Assembly: GCA_037783545.1 (NCBI GenBank)
Contig: JBBELK010000482.1
Coordinates: forward strand, 496,001-560,000
Source: Henricia sp. BOLD:AAB3569
Lineage: Eukaryota; Echinodermata; Asteroidea; Spinulosida; Echinasteridae
Length of the DNA: 64,000 nt
Reading direction: 5' to 3'
The notes under the pieces were generated by a model, which did no database searches, was not told the origin of the DNA, and saw only the letters and a program-made list of their open reading frames with translations. This document shows, in pieces, positions 21,865 to 34,500 of this stretch (positions are counted from its first letter, which is position 1; the number at the start of each line of letters is the position of its first letter). Made by a program: the position numbers and the translations under genes.

Positions 21865-24487
21865 GGTCTCAAACTACCGGTACATATGAAATGCAATTAT
21901 GGGAAAACCACTTAAAAATTATGGGAAATATCAGTAGTATATTTCAGGACACCTTTTTGTAGTCCTAGTAACTTGAGGCCTAAATATCGTTTTTTTTAAA
22001 TATGGGTACGTGCTGGACATCACGTCCCCATGTTAAAAAAGCAATATCTAGGGTCCAAGTTACTCGGACTAACCTTGGTCAATTTTGGGATTTTTGTACA
22101 TATTCATTTAGCATACTTAATTCACACTCCATAATTGGTGAAAACGCCATGTGAATAATGACCTTTGGTTAAAAAGTTAGAATCGTTTGAAGACCGCGTT
22201 TTAAGTACATGTACATGTAGTTTCAGGTTCTTGCCAATCATCGAAGGTGGGATAAAAAAAGAAGAAGTCATTTTTACCAGTTCTATTAATTTCATCAACA
22301 TTATTTTCATCAACATTAAAATAAAAAATATATTCCCTTTTAGAGCAATTCTAGATTTCAGATTTACATCGCAGAGATTTTAAGGGCTTGTAATAGTTTA
22401 AGTTTTCAAGTTTTGTTAAGAACATATGTACAATTCTTGATTATAATTAATGCCCTTCTTAATATTAAGCGGGGCAAATCCAGAAACTCTCAGCATTTGA
22501 AAAACACTGAAGTTTTTATGACAATGTACATTGTAAACACCAGTCTTCATGATAATTTTAGTTCAAAAACATACTTTCTCCTGTCACTCATAGTTGAAAA
22601 AAAACCACAAATATAACTTACCCAGAATCTTATTCATAAATTGTGCAGAATTCCTCTGTTGTGATACTCCGCATCTCCGATGTTGTGAAATTCCAGCACG
22701 TTTTAAGACAGTCACATTTTCCAATCTGTCATCTAACAGAAGCAGGAAATATTTCTCTGGCAGATCATGCACAATGTCTCCATGTTATGTACATGTACAC
22801 ACGCAGGAAGGCAGAGATGGCTTTGCTAGCGAATGAGAGTTCAAGGAAAGGTCACAGCTCATGAATTATGCAAGACTTCCCCACTGCACTGGTTTGCAAT
22901 TACGTATCTGCATGGAGAGAGCAAACAGATGTACACAGTACATATGAACATGCGAAACATTTCTCTAAAGATCCCCCTTGGGCCACGTTGAAAAGCAGCT
23001 GGTTGTATGCGTTTATGACGAGTATGCTCCATTTATTGCCATATTTAGTGTCTTTCATGCAGCATAAAGTTTATCAAGCGTGAAAGCTTCCGTATTATAT
23101 TAAAGCCTTTTGACAATTTTAATCATGTACATGTATGTGCACATTGCTTTAGTTTGGAGCAAATGTTAAAGAATTAAAAAGACCCAACGTTTCTGTAAAA
23201 AAATACATGTACCCGGTAGGCCTACCGGTACATGTACATGTAGTAGCAAAAACACTTGAATACCAGCAAAATTTATGCTATTTTATTCAGCAAAGTCTAA
23301 AGCTTAGCCTACATTGACCTTGCAACTGGAAGCAACTTAACTGGTCAGTTGCTGTCAATGTTAGCACACACATCGACAGCAACTGATCAGTTGCGCAACT
23401 AGCGGCAACTGGGCGCATCCAGCCAGGTCTTCATTTCAAGAGCGCGCACATCGAAATGGCAGCGAGAGTCCATTGACCTTGCAACTGGAAGCAACTGTTG
23501 CTTGCAGTTCGATGTGCATGCACGTGATCAGATGCACGCGTGCAACTGACAGCAACTAGTTGCAAGTACGCGTACATCGACGCAACTGACCGCAACTGGG
23601 TACAACTACATGTAGATGCCAGAAAGTAGAACATGAGCAACTTGCGGCAACTGGGATTTTTCCAGTTGCCAGTAGTTGCAAGTGCGCGTATATCAACCTT
23701 TTTTTACATGTAGCAACTGATCAGTTGCCGCGAGTTGCTTCTAGTTGCCGAAAATGCCAGTTGACACTACATGTAGTTGCAGGTTGATGTACGCTCGGCT
23801 TAAAACAACTAAATTATCCAGTATTACATGTGCATGAAATACACACAAACATTACAATTCTACACTTAGTTACACGATGTATAACTATAAGTTGTGTATG
23901 CGTTGGACAAAATCCAAACTTTTCAAAACATTAGCTTTTTTTTCTGGCATTCCGAAAAAGCCAATTTACAGTAGTTCAAATCGCTGTTCTTATCAACAAT
24001 GACACATTTTTGTAATGTGAAACAGAAAGGGGGGATAATCGGATACCTTATCTGGTCACAACACAAACATAATAGGTATTTTTGGGGTCGTCTGTGACTC
24101 ATAGTGCAGACAACAATACAATAACTTATCACAGACAAATTTCAAGTGATGGTATTCAACGCATGTACCGGTAACAGACTTTGAACTACGGTATAGGTAC
24201 ATGTATGCATGTGCAAATTTGCACATAATGCGGTGTACTTGTTCAAAGGTCCAATTTGACTCATTTCGGTATCACGTGCGTTTACAAGCACAACAAATTT
24301 CTAAGAATCATACTTGTGTTGTACTTCCCTACACTGCTAATGACCTTTTTACAAATACAGTTTTATGTCACAATTTTATTTCTTTTTTTATCACGGGACA
24401 AATACAGTATTCACCATGCTGACTGTACATACAAAGTTTCATTTTCATTATGAGTACGTCTTGACGTTTTCACACTACATTGTAAAC
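21865..24487. other. Upstream flank of RALGPS; no gene recognised
   Basis: The segment upstream of the RALGPS start has no second coding exon that I can support. It has scattered TACATGTA strings and one unusual block of GCAACT/AGTTGC motifs (23310-23790, listed separately). A 5' non-coding exon and promoter presumably lie here, but no core promoter motif stands out. Confidence 0.4.
23310..23790. repeat. Block with about 23 GCAACT/AGTTGC motifs
   Basis: By hand count GCAACT or its complement occurs about 23 times in under 480 bases, often as GCAACTG and often in both orientations close together (AGCAACTGATCAGTTGC). Longer units such as CATTGACCTTGCAACTGGAA occur twice (23314 and 23472). It may be a decayed foldback or minisatellite. 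CAACTG also fits an E-box and a Myb-type core. Confidence 0.75.
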
Positions 24488-25337
24488 TTAAACAGCTAGA
24501 ATCCCCCCGTCTACATTTTTAAGTTTTTCTGTTTATCATGGAGGTGTATGAGTCTACAACACCATCACAACTTGTTTTTCACAAAAAATCGACAGGCTTT
24601 TGCTTAAAACGTAAAGCAGTTCCGACCCTCTTCACCCGAAATTCTGAAACGCTCGAGGTCACTTGGCTTGTTTATCAACAGGGTTTTGACGTCATCCTGA
24701 GAAACATACAAAACGGCCTGTGCAGTATTGAATGGAAAATACACGAAGTGAATGTTTATCATGCCTGTTTTGTCCTTGTAATTCAAAATACAAACGTGAA
24801 AAACACTTCACTGTAATATGACAACAATCTACTATTACCTGTTTTGTGAAAAAACTGTGAAATTGTGGCTCACAATGAAGCTCTTTTGAAGTAAATACTG
24901 GTGCATTGCGACGGGTGGTTTTGTCACGGAACGAACGGCATTCACAGCAGTCTGTGTACAGCATAGGATGGTTCACTGCGGGGGAAGTTCCCACCTGTTT
25001 GAACATTGCCCGGTACAAGTTAGAATGAGCGACTCATTTTTCTCTCTCTTGGTAATAGAAAAGAAAATCTTTCTGCTCTTTTTTTATAGTGTCTGGTAAA
25101 ACATACAACTACGCAGCTACTGGGCATATCTCTGGCTTTTTGGACCAACAAAATTCTTCAAAAAACACCAAGTTTTTTTGCGTGTAAACGTATGGAGCTA
25201 ACAATCGTGTTGACTTCTCTTTCTCAGGATTGCGTCACGGGGTCACGCGCATATCATGAATACCCAAGAGGGATGTTTGGACTATCGAAAAAAGCCTAAA
25301 TGCTGGATTTTCGTCAAGGGGGATTCTTCCTCTTTAA
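24488..25337 (+). mobile_element. 850-bp TTAA-flanked non-autonomous DNA transposon, copy A
   Basis: TTAA lies at 24488-24491 and 25334-25337. The termini inside are ACAGCTAGAATCCCCC and, inverted, AGAGGAAGAATCCCCC. A TTAA target with short inverted ends fits piggyBac or Kolobok-type elements. A second copy in reverse orientation is at 55591-56398. Open frames of 60-92 codons on both strands are conserved between the copies, but no transposase motif is visible. Confidence 0.8.
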
Positions 25338-25521
25338 GTGTTGAATAAACACTTTAAATGGTTTGCTCAGTGAAATTATATGTATTTAAAAAAGGTTAAA
25401 TTTAACACGTGTTAAATACCGATGGTATTTTAAAAATGTTAAATTCTAACCACTACCAATGCTGAATTAAACATTAAAGTTTTGACACATTTTTAACATT
25501 TCTTTGTAACATTTTGAAAGT

Positions 25522-25892
25522 GTTTTTCCCACTATACAAAATCTCGGGGGTGGCCCCGGGCAACGCCTGGGTGAAAATAAGCCCCGATTCCTCAACCCCC
25601 GCGCCACCCTGGAACCACCCCTGAGATTGCTCAATCCCCGGGGCGAGTTCAATCCTGCTCGGGACCAGGGTTGACAATTTTGGCACCGGGGCGAGACACT
25701 TTCCCCGGGGTGAGAACGGTAGTGGGAAAAGGGGCAGGGGCGAGTTCTCACTTGTTCAAGTGAGGGACGAGGTGCCGATCTCCGGGGTGAGTTTCGTCCC
25801 GGGGCGAGATTCAGAACAACAAGTGTGAATTGACGCAGGGTTGAACTTGGGGACGAGTTCGCCCCAGGGATTGTTGTTCTAGTGGAAAAAAG
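25522..25892. mobile_element. Foldback element with GC-rich CGGGGCGAG arrays
   Basis: TTTTTCCCACTA at the left pairs with TAGTGGAAAAA at the right. The interior is GC-rich and built of repeated CCCCGGGGCGAGTTC-like strings, unlike the AT-rich surroundings. It contains a 152-codon minus-strand open frame of low complexity (Arg, Pro, Ser), which I attribute to base composition. Confidence 0.65.
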
Positions 25893-27101
25893 GTCTAAGA
25901 AAAACCTGTTAAAATTGTTGGACATTATTCATCGAGCTACATGTACCCGGTAATTATCTTGTTTTCATGGCTAGACCCATGGAGCTATGCTAGACCCATG
26001 TACTGTATTAGCACGGGTACTACATGTACATGTACACTGCAGCAACCAAAAATGCAAGAAATTTAAATTACCCCAGAGATACTTGACTGCACTGCAGAGT
26101 AAACAAAACGTTACAGTTATGTAAACAACCATTCACTGAGATGCATTGCCTGGGCTCTATGTATCTGTGAAGCGCAAATTGGGAATGTAGGGTTCAATAC
26201 CACATTGCTGGGGTACATGTACTAAATGTTTAGATCAGTGGTGTACATGTATTTATGGCGTCCCCAAGAAATTCTACAAATGTAAAACATGCATATACAA
26301 TTATTGGTAAATTGGTCTTTAAAGATACACACAGGATTGGAAAAGTGTTACAAATGGCATTATCCCAATGCGTGGTTGAGGACGATAAAAACCAACCTGT
26401 GTATAATTGTCAGCTTATCAAGTACATGTACCTCATATACGTTCCAAGAAAACAATGAACGATTGTGTCCATGCTTTTATTTAAGAAACTGTTCGAGCAA
26501 CGAGTAATTAGGGGCGACACTGTCATTAATTTGGGGTGACAAGACAAGTTTTCTTTTATGCATAATTTATAAAAAAGAAATTGCCGACACCTCTGAAGTA
26601 AAATCAGCAAATTGCCAAAACATGTCATTTCAAAAATATACACATTTGCGGTAAAAAGGGGCCTTTACATGTACATGTCTTCCCCACATTTGTCATTTGA
26701 AAAACATGTAAATAATCATATCTCATGTACACGAACTGCCCATGTGGCTACACAGTATAGCACAAATACTCGTAGCTCTGAGGCCCAGAGCAAGACGTCA
26801 CAATTTCTTGCCATCTGAAACCACATATTGAATTAATGAAATTAGAGCTTATGATAATTTTCAATGATTTATGAAACTAATCTCATGAGAACCTTGTGGC
26901 ATACATGACGTACTTCCACACAGTATGGTATACAAGCATTAAATGTACATGGACACTGTAGGGTGATTTTCTTTAGTGATCCATACGGTACACCCGTATT
27001 TACATGTCAGACATACATGTACTACAATTGTACTAACTATTCAAGGTCACAATTTGTGTATGCTCATTTCAATGGTTATAAAGTTAAAGTCGAATTAGTG
27101 C
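25893..27101. other. Intergenic sequence, TACATGTA-rich
   Basis: No gene or element with clear termini was found. TACATGTACATGT-type strings recur every few hundred bases. Confidence 0.5.
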
Positions 27102-27471
27102 GTGTTCACACTGGTCCCGAGCTCGGGATCAAGATTGATCCCCTGATAAGAATGCGTCAGTGTTAACCGCAATGATCCCGAGTGCCGCGTTTACATTCTG
27201 TAGTTGATCTCGAGCGCGGTGCCAGAAGTTGCAGTCAAAGGTCATACTCAATGTGTGTATGTACTGATCATTGTGTGCATGGGTTGTGTACAAGCTAGGC
27301 TACTTGAATTTCGCAGGCTTTTCCCCCGCTACAGCTGTGGAGCAAATGCGGCATGATGCGGTAAAGATTTATTGCTTATCTAACCGCAAACTGGGGCCAA
27401 TTTGGTTCCGACAGCATTTACACTCAGTTTGTGATCCGGGGCTGATCCCGAGCTCGGGATCAAGTGTAAAC
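27102..27471. mobile_element. Foldback element with CCCGAGCTCGGGATC ends, copy 1
   Basis: Left: GTGTTCACACTGGTCCCGAG, with CCCGAGCTCGGGATCA. Right: GATCCCGAGCTCGGGATC followed by AAGTGTAAACAGGA. The terminal motif is itself a palindrome. A second copy starts near 28479. Confidence 0.75.
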
Positions 27472-28478
27472 AGGATGTCATACCCAAGAAACAAATGACC
27501 TTGTGCTCAACTAGTACAACTCGTACATTAATGTAATGCAAAGAACAAGAAATATTACCCACTAAAACGCAGATACGAACTTCACAAAGAATGGCAATTT
27601 TAATAATGCCTCACACTATGGGCGCTGCCATTTTGTTCGAATACTGGGCAAAGGATGACGTCTTTGCGCACAAGTTCATCGTGCATTCTATGGCAATAAT
27701 TTAAAAAGTTGTCCGCCAAAAAAAATCACCAATATGATTTTTTATTTTTCAAAATGATTATTTTTTTTCTCTCATCCCATGTTCGGATAGTTGTCAACAC
27801 AAGCCCCTTGTCTCGCATCTTTATCGTATGTACTGTACACACAGTCTGGAAAAACTATCATACACATTCGCCAGTTGAGACTTCATGCACTAAGTCTATG
27901 GAGCATGACATAAAAAACCAAAGTGTTTCCAAAGAAAAACTTGATATTTTCTCATTGCTAAAATCATGTTTCCTAACCAAATTTACACTTTCTGGGGCAT
28001 TATCGTGTCATATTAGGGAGAATTAGTGGCGAAGGTGTACAGTACCGGTATTTATACCCACAGTCTTTCTTAAAATGTTACCGACTTCCTGAATTTTGCT
28101 GCAAGATACAATATGGATTCAAATTACATGTACTGTCCCGTAGCCCATTAAATAAAACTGACATATCAGCAGTTGTATGTGGAATTCTTCATGTTGAGTT
28201 GCCCATATCAGCTTCCAAACAAACAAGTGGGTTCATGTACTTTCTCAGAAACCTGATCTCTTGGAAGAGTTACTTACCCACAAAAAAATGAGTCTTCGCC
28301 TTGGGGAAGCTTGCTGTGTCAAGTATGTACCCTAGGACTGGATCCTTTAACTTGTAAGGTCATGTGGACTCAGTAATTGATAAACTTCACAGAAAAACAG
28401 CCTGGGAAACCCTCAATGGGATATTACAGTGAAATTCCCCTTAAAATTCAATCCTCAAAAGAGTCAAGGACAACTTTC

Positions 28479-28980
28479 ACCGTGTTTACACTGGTCCCCA
28501 GCTGGGGTTCTTGATCTTGATCTTGATTAATAATTGATCAGCTCCGTACAGGAACATCACTCAATTATAGGTCATACATGTACATGTAGGTCAATGGTTC
28601 TCCAACTCTCTTCTAAAAGAGGGTGAATCCAAGATTGATCCCCTGATAAGAATGCATCAGTGTTGACCGCAATGATCCCGAGTGCTGCGTTTACATTCTG
28701 TAGTTGATCTCAAGCACAGTGTCAGAAGTTGCAGTCAAAGGTCATGCTTTATGTGTGCATGTGTAACAGTGTGCAAGGCCTCCCGCTACGGCTGTGGAAG
28801 GGATGCGGCAGGATGCTGTCAAGATTAATTGCTTATCTACATGTAACCGCAAACTGATCCCGAGCTCGGGATCAAACCCTCCGCCAACGCGAGACCAAAA
28901 TCCCGGGGTCTGATCTGGGACCAATTTGGTCCCGAGAGCGTTTACACTCAGTTTGTGATCCGGGGCTGATCCCGAGCTCT
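28479..28980. mobile_element. Foldback element with CCCGAGCTCGGGATC motif, copy 2, right end lost
   Basis: It shares with copy 1 GTTTACACTGGTCC, AAGATTGATCCCCTGATAAG and TTTACATTCTGTAGTTGATCTC blocks and TTTGTGATCCGGGGCTGATC near the right end. The terminal repeat stops at GAGCTC and runs directly into an AGGAGCGTG-family element, suggesting a deletion junction or an insertion. Confidence 0.7.
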
Positions 28981-29210
28981 TTGTTAAGATTTTGATACAT
29001 ATAATCATTAATATTTTGAAATTTCTCGCTCTCAATCCAAATATATTTTCAAGGATATCGTCAAAAACCACTGATGTTTTGTAAACTAATTTATCTGTTC
29101 TATACAGCAGTGCAGTGACCACCCCAACCTCTTTGCCTTTTTCCTGTTTTCTTCCCATGGATAGTTCTTTCGGGAGCTATTTTATATGATTGTAAAACTA
29201 AATCCTTTAA
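28981..29210 (-). mobile_element. AGGAGCGTG-family TTAA MITE, truncated inverted copy
   Basis: In reverse complement it carries CTCAATCC/TTTTGTAAACTA and CCATGGATAG blocks of the family and ends at TTAA (29207-29210). The other end is cut at the junction with the foldback copy at 28479-28980. Confidence 0.65.
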
Positions 29211-29226
29211 GTAGGGTTACTCAGAC

Positions 29227-29367
29227 TTAAAGGCACAGGCTCGTCAGCAATGCAGGCGCACAAAATTTGTGCCACGAAATATGCAGCTCCATGCCTTTGC
29301 TATGGAGCTGCGTATTTCGTGGCAAGAATTTGGCACGCGCACATTGCTGACGAGCCTGTGCCTTTAA
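29227..29367. mobile_element. 141-bp near-perfect foldback flanked by TTAA (AGGCACAGG family)
   Basis: TTAA, then AGGCACAGGCTCGTCAGCAA, a mirror arm, and TTGCTGACGAGCCTGTGCCT, then TTAA. Almost the entire length pairs with itself around a centre near 29295. Copies of the same design are at 40423-40590 and 57785-57925. Confidence 0.9.
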
Positions 29368-30412
29368 AGTTTACAGGATGGGTAACCCCCCCAGGTTTAG
29401 CACTAAACAAGAAATAAAGGTTACAAATTTCAGTTCGCAGCCCGATTTAGCCACGGCAGTTCTATCCGGCGTTCTTGATTACGGATGAAAGTTTGCTATT
29501 TATTCAGGCTGATACTGTATATGTACGGATAACATGACATTGTAGAAGGAAATTTGAACACTTTGCTACACTAACAATTTTAATTTGTCAGCAACCATTT
29601 TCACTTTTAGCTAGCTGTAGCATGGTGTCTGAACATACATGTACATGTAACTGAAATCAAAACAAAAAGTGTACACGTTCACACCCGGATGCAAGCATAC
29701 AAGAATAATACAATTACAAATATATTTTTGTTGACTTTGCAGAATGAAACTTTAATTTTACAAACGAAAACAAAATAAGAAGTTGACTCATTGTTTTCAA
29801 CAATAAATAAAACACTTTTAAGATATACTTCCCACTTGCACTTTTGTCGCAAATGTTGCTTTTCTGTAGAAAAATCACATTTTCTCCTTCAAAAATTGCC
29901 TTCAGTTAGTGCACAAGATAACCATTCACGCACGCGTCCTCTGTTGAACATTGCTTCTTTCGCACGGACCGCTCGTGCTGTATTTTATTATTTATTTATC
30001 TCAGAAAAGAAACATTTCCGACAGAAGTGCAAGTGGGAAGTATATCTTAAAATTGGATGATCTGTTGATTCCCGGAGGTAATTTCCTTCAAATCTTTGTT
30101 AAATATACGGAAAAAAAACCATAACTTCAAATTCAATTTCCCAACAAGTAAGACAATGTAATTCATCTTTATATTCAAAAGGACGAAAAATACATGTTAA
30201 ACTTCCCCACTGTTCCTTTTGTTTTAGTGGTACTTGAATAGCACGCCCACAAAAGCTCAAAGCCTACATCTCTGGGAAACACAGATTACGTCTCAAAACG
30301 GGTTGTGGTGCCACACGATTAGCCTGGGTGCAGGCTTTTATTCACATACCTATCTATTGTAAACATGTTTAGTCAGGTACCAGCACAGCACCTAGCAGTA
30401 GCAATAAACCCT
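29368..30412. other. Intergenic sequence, no supported feature
   Basis: AT-rich. An inverted pair ATACTTCCCACTTGCACTT (29824) / AAGTGCAAGTGGGAAGTAT (30027) bounds a segment of about 220 bases with open frames but no protein similarity I recognise. It is likely a further small foldback. Confidence 0.45.
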
Positions 30413-30602
30413 TTCACGGTTATCGACGCCATGTTGTTCACGGGGCAGTTCGAACACGCGTTGGTGTGTGCGTGCGCGGAACGTATACGAATGCATTGTT
30501 AGGTCACTGTACATTAGCCACGATCCGCGCACGCACACGGCAACGCGTGTTCGAAGTGCCCCTTCGAACAAGATGGCGTCGATAACCGTGAAAGGGTTTA
30601 TT
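30413..30602. mobile_element. Foldback element, AATAAACCCTTTCACGG ends
   Basis: AATAAACCCTTTCACGGTTA begins the element and TAACCGTGAAAGGGTTTATT ends it. The next inner bases ATCGACGCCATG and CATGGCGTCGAT-like strings also pair. It is 190 bp, GC-richer than its surroundings. Confidence 0.85.
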
Positions 30603-30682
30603 ACTGAGCATGCCTAGCTCCCAAGCAAAGGCAAATAAAAAGGGTTTCCATTAAAAAGCTACGTTGTTTTTTTATTTTTAAT

Positions 30683-30900
30683 ATGTACGTAATGATAATA
30701 ATACATACATACGTGACGTGTACGTGACAATAATACGTACGTACGTGATAATTTAATACATACATACGTGATAATATTAAATACGTACGTATGATTTACG
30801 TACGAATGCACGTACGTACTAAATTATCACGTACTTACGTATTATTATTACATACATACGTATTAATATCACGTAAATAGGCCTACGTATTGGAAAAAAC
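30683..30900. repeat. TACGTACG palindromic simple repeat
   Basis: About 200 bases composed of TACGTACG, ACATACATACGTGATAAT and reverse-complement versions in opposite order, so the block folds on itself. It lies about 690-900 bases upstream of the BTBD8-like start. Confidence 0.85.
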
Positions 30901-31587
30901 TTAAATGTCCCCTCTGGGTCTTCGTAAAAACAAAAAGCAGCCAACTCCAAATTGGCATTTGAAGTTTCCATTTGTTAAAACAATCATTTACATCCAGACT
31001 TTTCCCAGGAGTTTTTGACGTTTGTTCTTAACTGACTTACCTAAACACTAATTCTATCCTCCAACCAGTGGTATTTTGGCGTCCGAGTTGTTTGTTTTCC
31101 CTGTTAACAAGAAAGTGAAAAACACTTGCTCTTCGCTCAGTCAGCATGGTCAGTTATGGGAATTTCGTTTAATGCACTCTCCATATTTACGCGTACTGTA
31201 CTGCACAACAGCAGAAAAACATCGCACGCAACCGCATTCACGATGACGTCATTGCCCTCTTTCGCACACTTCCTCTTTATTTTTGCAATTTATAAAGTTA
31301 CTAGTAATGAATACATCTGCATTTGAAGTTTGTTCAACATTGTTTTACAGAGACAATTTTATAAATTACTTATTTTTTAAACGAATTTTTATCTTTTATC
31401 TTTTCATTTTTGTTTTGTGAAGTTTATTGACAGAGGATTGTTTTCTTCAAAATGGCAGCTTCCATGTGCTGTCAAAAATCAGCATCGCTAAATCACAAAA
31501 TTGTGTGCCAGTAGCAATCAATAAACGCAATTTGACTTCCAAATACGAAAAGTCAGTTTGATCGCTGTGCTGAGTGCATTCAGTTTG

Positions 31588-34500
31588 ATGCTGAAAAGGT
31601 GTCAACATTCAATCATAATGAATGCCAAAACCAACTCTGGTAAAAAAAGCACCAGCCAGCCGCCTGCCATGAACTCTGCCTTCAAGGCCCAGTCACGAAG
31701 AGAGCATGAACAACTGAAGAGTACCCTGGCTGCTAATCTCTCCGAGGACATGAAAAAGTATGATTTGACGGGTTCAGAGGTTCATTACCATGCACGGACA
31801 CCCACTGGGATTTTCCTTGTGACATATAAACCACCTAAAATGTTAGATTGTAAAAATGCAAAATTAGGAGGGAAAAGTGTCACAAATTTACTAAGGAAAA
31901 ACATTTGTTGAGAGTTGTCCCATAGGTTTAGCGCATAGGGTCTCGGAGGGTGTCCGTGCATGGTAGTCTTTCCGGGTTTTGTTCCATTTCCGGCCACCGC
32001 GGATTTGCCCTGTTATGACTTATTATAAACCATATAAAATTGCTAATTTGATTATAAAACACAAATTTAGGAGGGGAAAGTCAAGATTTTATTTACTAAG
32101 GAAACTGGCTGGGTGTGGTATTCTTTCCGTCTCCATTCTATCTTTTTCTTGTATTTCCCACTTACACAGGTCAAAATAAACAAAGTGCATAATATATTTG
32201 TTTTCTATTGTTATTAAGATTGTTGGCTGAAGGTACATTTGCTGATCTAACTCTCATTGTCGAGGGAGAGAGAATTCCGACCCACTCGTCACTTTTGAAG
32301 ACCCGCCTCGCAGATTTCTTTTCGGTAATTGAGCCAAATATTTCAGTGAAGGAAGACAACGAGAAAGTGGCCGATTTGTCGACTCTTGGAGTGACTTCTG
32401 ACCAATTACGGGATCTCTTGAGGTTTGTTGATAAAGATTATTCTTTATACAGGGCGTCCTAAAAAGTAAACCACAGTTAAATGCCAATTTTGGAAAACGG
32501 TAACCACTAGTATCCATTGTGTCCTCTTTTTTATGACACCAAGAAATCCAGAATACCTTCATGGATGACAGAGCACCAGTGATTCAAAATGACCCTGTCA
32601 GAAATAGCTTCACACCAGTTTATCAATTTTTAGCTTAAAAAGGATAATTGGAAAAAAACCAATGTAATCACTTTTAAAATCCTTTACATATTGCTCTGAT
32701 TGGAAATATAAACGTTTAATTTAAATAAAGGATCTTAAAATTGTTTTCAAAATATAAACACCCTCTACAGATTTTAAGGTTTGGTAAAACGAAATAGACC
32801 TGTTTTGGGTTTTTCGCACACAATGGAATTAGCATACTCATTTATTTTTGGTACAGTGGAGCTTTGACATACTATGGACCGGTTCCTAATCGTATCGCTT
32901 ATTGCGGAATGTCATCTACTCAGGAACCAAACTATACATGTCAAAGGTCCGCTGTACCAGAATATACATGAGTATGCTAATTCCATTGTGTGCGGAAAAC
33001 CCTGAACAGGTCTATTTAAAGAGAATGCTATTTCTCTATTTTGTCCCTTGCTTTCAGAGTGATATACACAGAGGACAAAGTTCTCCCCTACTGGGCCCCA
33101 TTCCAAGAAACATTGAGGTCACATGACTCAGTTGAACCAATGGAATGCCAGCCGACAGATTTAAACACTGCCACTGTGGAACAAAATACCGACGACGAAA
33201 CAAATGCTTCAGACGAAACACAAAATCATGGTCTGGCTTCCAATTGCTCTCAGGGAAATTGCTCAGTTGAAAAACAGCAAACGAGGGATGACGAGTCGGG
33301 GAATAAAACCGGCGTGCCTGGTGTATTGGCTATGGATGTTTGCGAGTACGTCACTTTGGAAAGTGCAAAGCTTGAAACGGGATGCGAACTCGGGACCGCA
33401 TTGAAAAATAGTGAAATGAGCAGTGAACCTTTGACAGATTCTGATAAGTTTATAAAAGGAAGCAAAAGTAATGAAACGGATGCCCCAAGTAGTTCGGTCT
33501 CCAAAGAAAAACAATCAAGTGTCAAGTCCAAAACAGGGACGAACACGACAGCACAGTCCGACCTGAGTATCAAACCAGTTCCAACTGCGGCCAGTATGTT
33601 AGGCAGAGATCTACTGCATCTGTTGGTCTCGGCCTCTACTCAGCATGATGTCACCATTAGAGTGGACGGAAAGGCGATACCTGCACACAGGTACAAAAAA
33701 AACAAACTTGGGAAGAAATTTAGTAACTGGTTATCATGCAAGACTTTCATTATCTTTCCTCCAAGTCCAAGAGGACCTGTTTTAAACAAAGTGATTCCCA
33801 CAGTAATGATGTGGCATTTTCTGTTTCTGGGAGAGTCCTGTAGGGCTCCTAGATAATCTATTTTGTTAGGTTATCAACCTGATTGAACCTGCGTGGGATG
33901 AGCTGACTCTGGAGCCGCGCGTCTCCCAAACAGCCATAGTAGTGCAGGAGCTCAGGCAGGCACTTAAGGCAGAGTGGCGCACCCTGCCTCAGTGGCTCTT
34001 ATAGGGGCTGGTCCAGTTAGCCTTGCCACAAGAGGTGGTCATACACATTGTTGCATCTCTCGGCCTCTTTGATTTTTTGGACAGAACATAATTTGTGGGG
34101 TTTTTTTTATTATTTTATTTTCATTGCTGACAATTTAGATAAAGTTCATATTCCTGTTTTTCATGCAGATTCATGCTTTGTGCCAGATCTCAGTATTTCT
34201 CAGCCATGCTGGCAGGACCTTGGAGAGAAAGCAGTTCATCAGAGATTGAACTAACGGGGTAATTTATTTCCCTAGAGCATAAATTTCTCTTGCCCAATGT
34301 TTTGTGAATGCATGTACTAAATGAATGTAGCACCGTTTTCCAAGTTTATACTGGTGTTGCAGTAATGGCTTCATAAATGACTTTCGTGGTCGATTTAGCA
34401 AAAATAATAGTGCAAACTCATAGGACTTTCTTCATTGCAAAAATATAGCCCCCCAAAATATATTTGTTGTCCTTTTTCTACCCTAGATTTAGCCATGATG

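Noticed and set aside
24538..24816. 92-codon frame as an independent gene
   Set aside because: It lies wholly within a TTAA-flanked mobile element present in at least two copies.
25467..25925. 152-codon Arg/Pro/Ser-rich frame on the minus strand
   Set aside because: It lies in a GC-rich foldback element; the openness follows from composition and no domain is visible.
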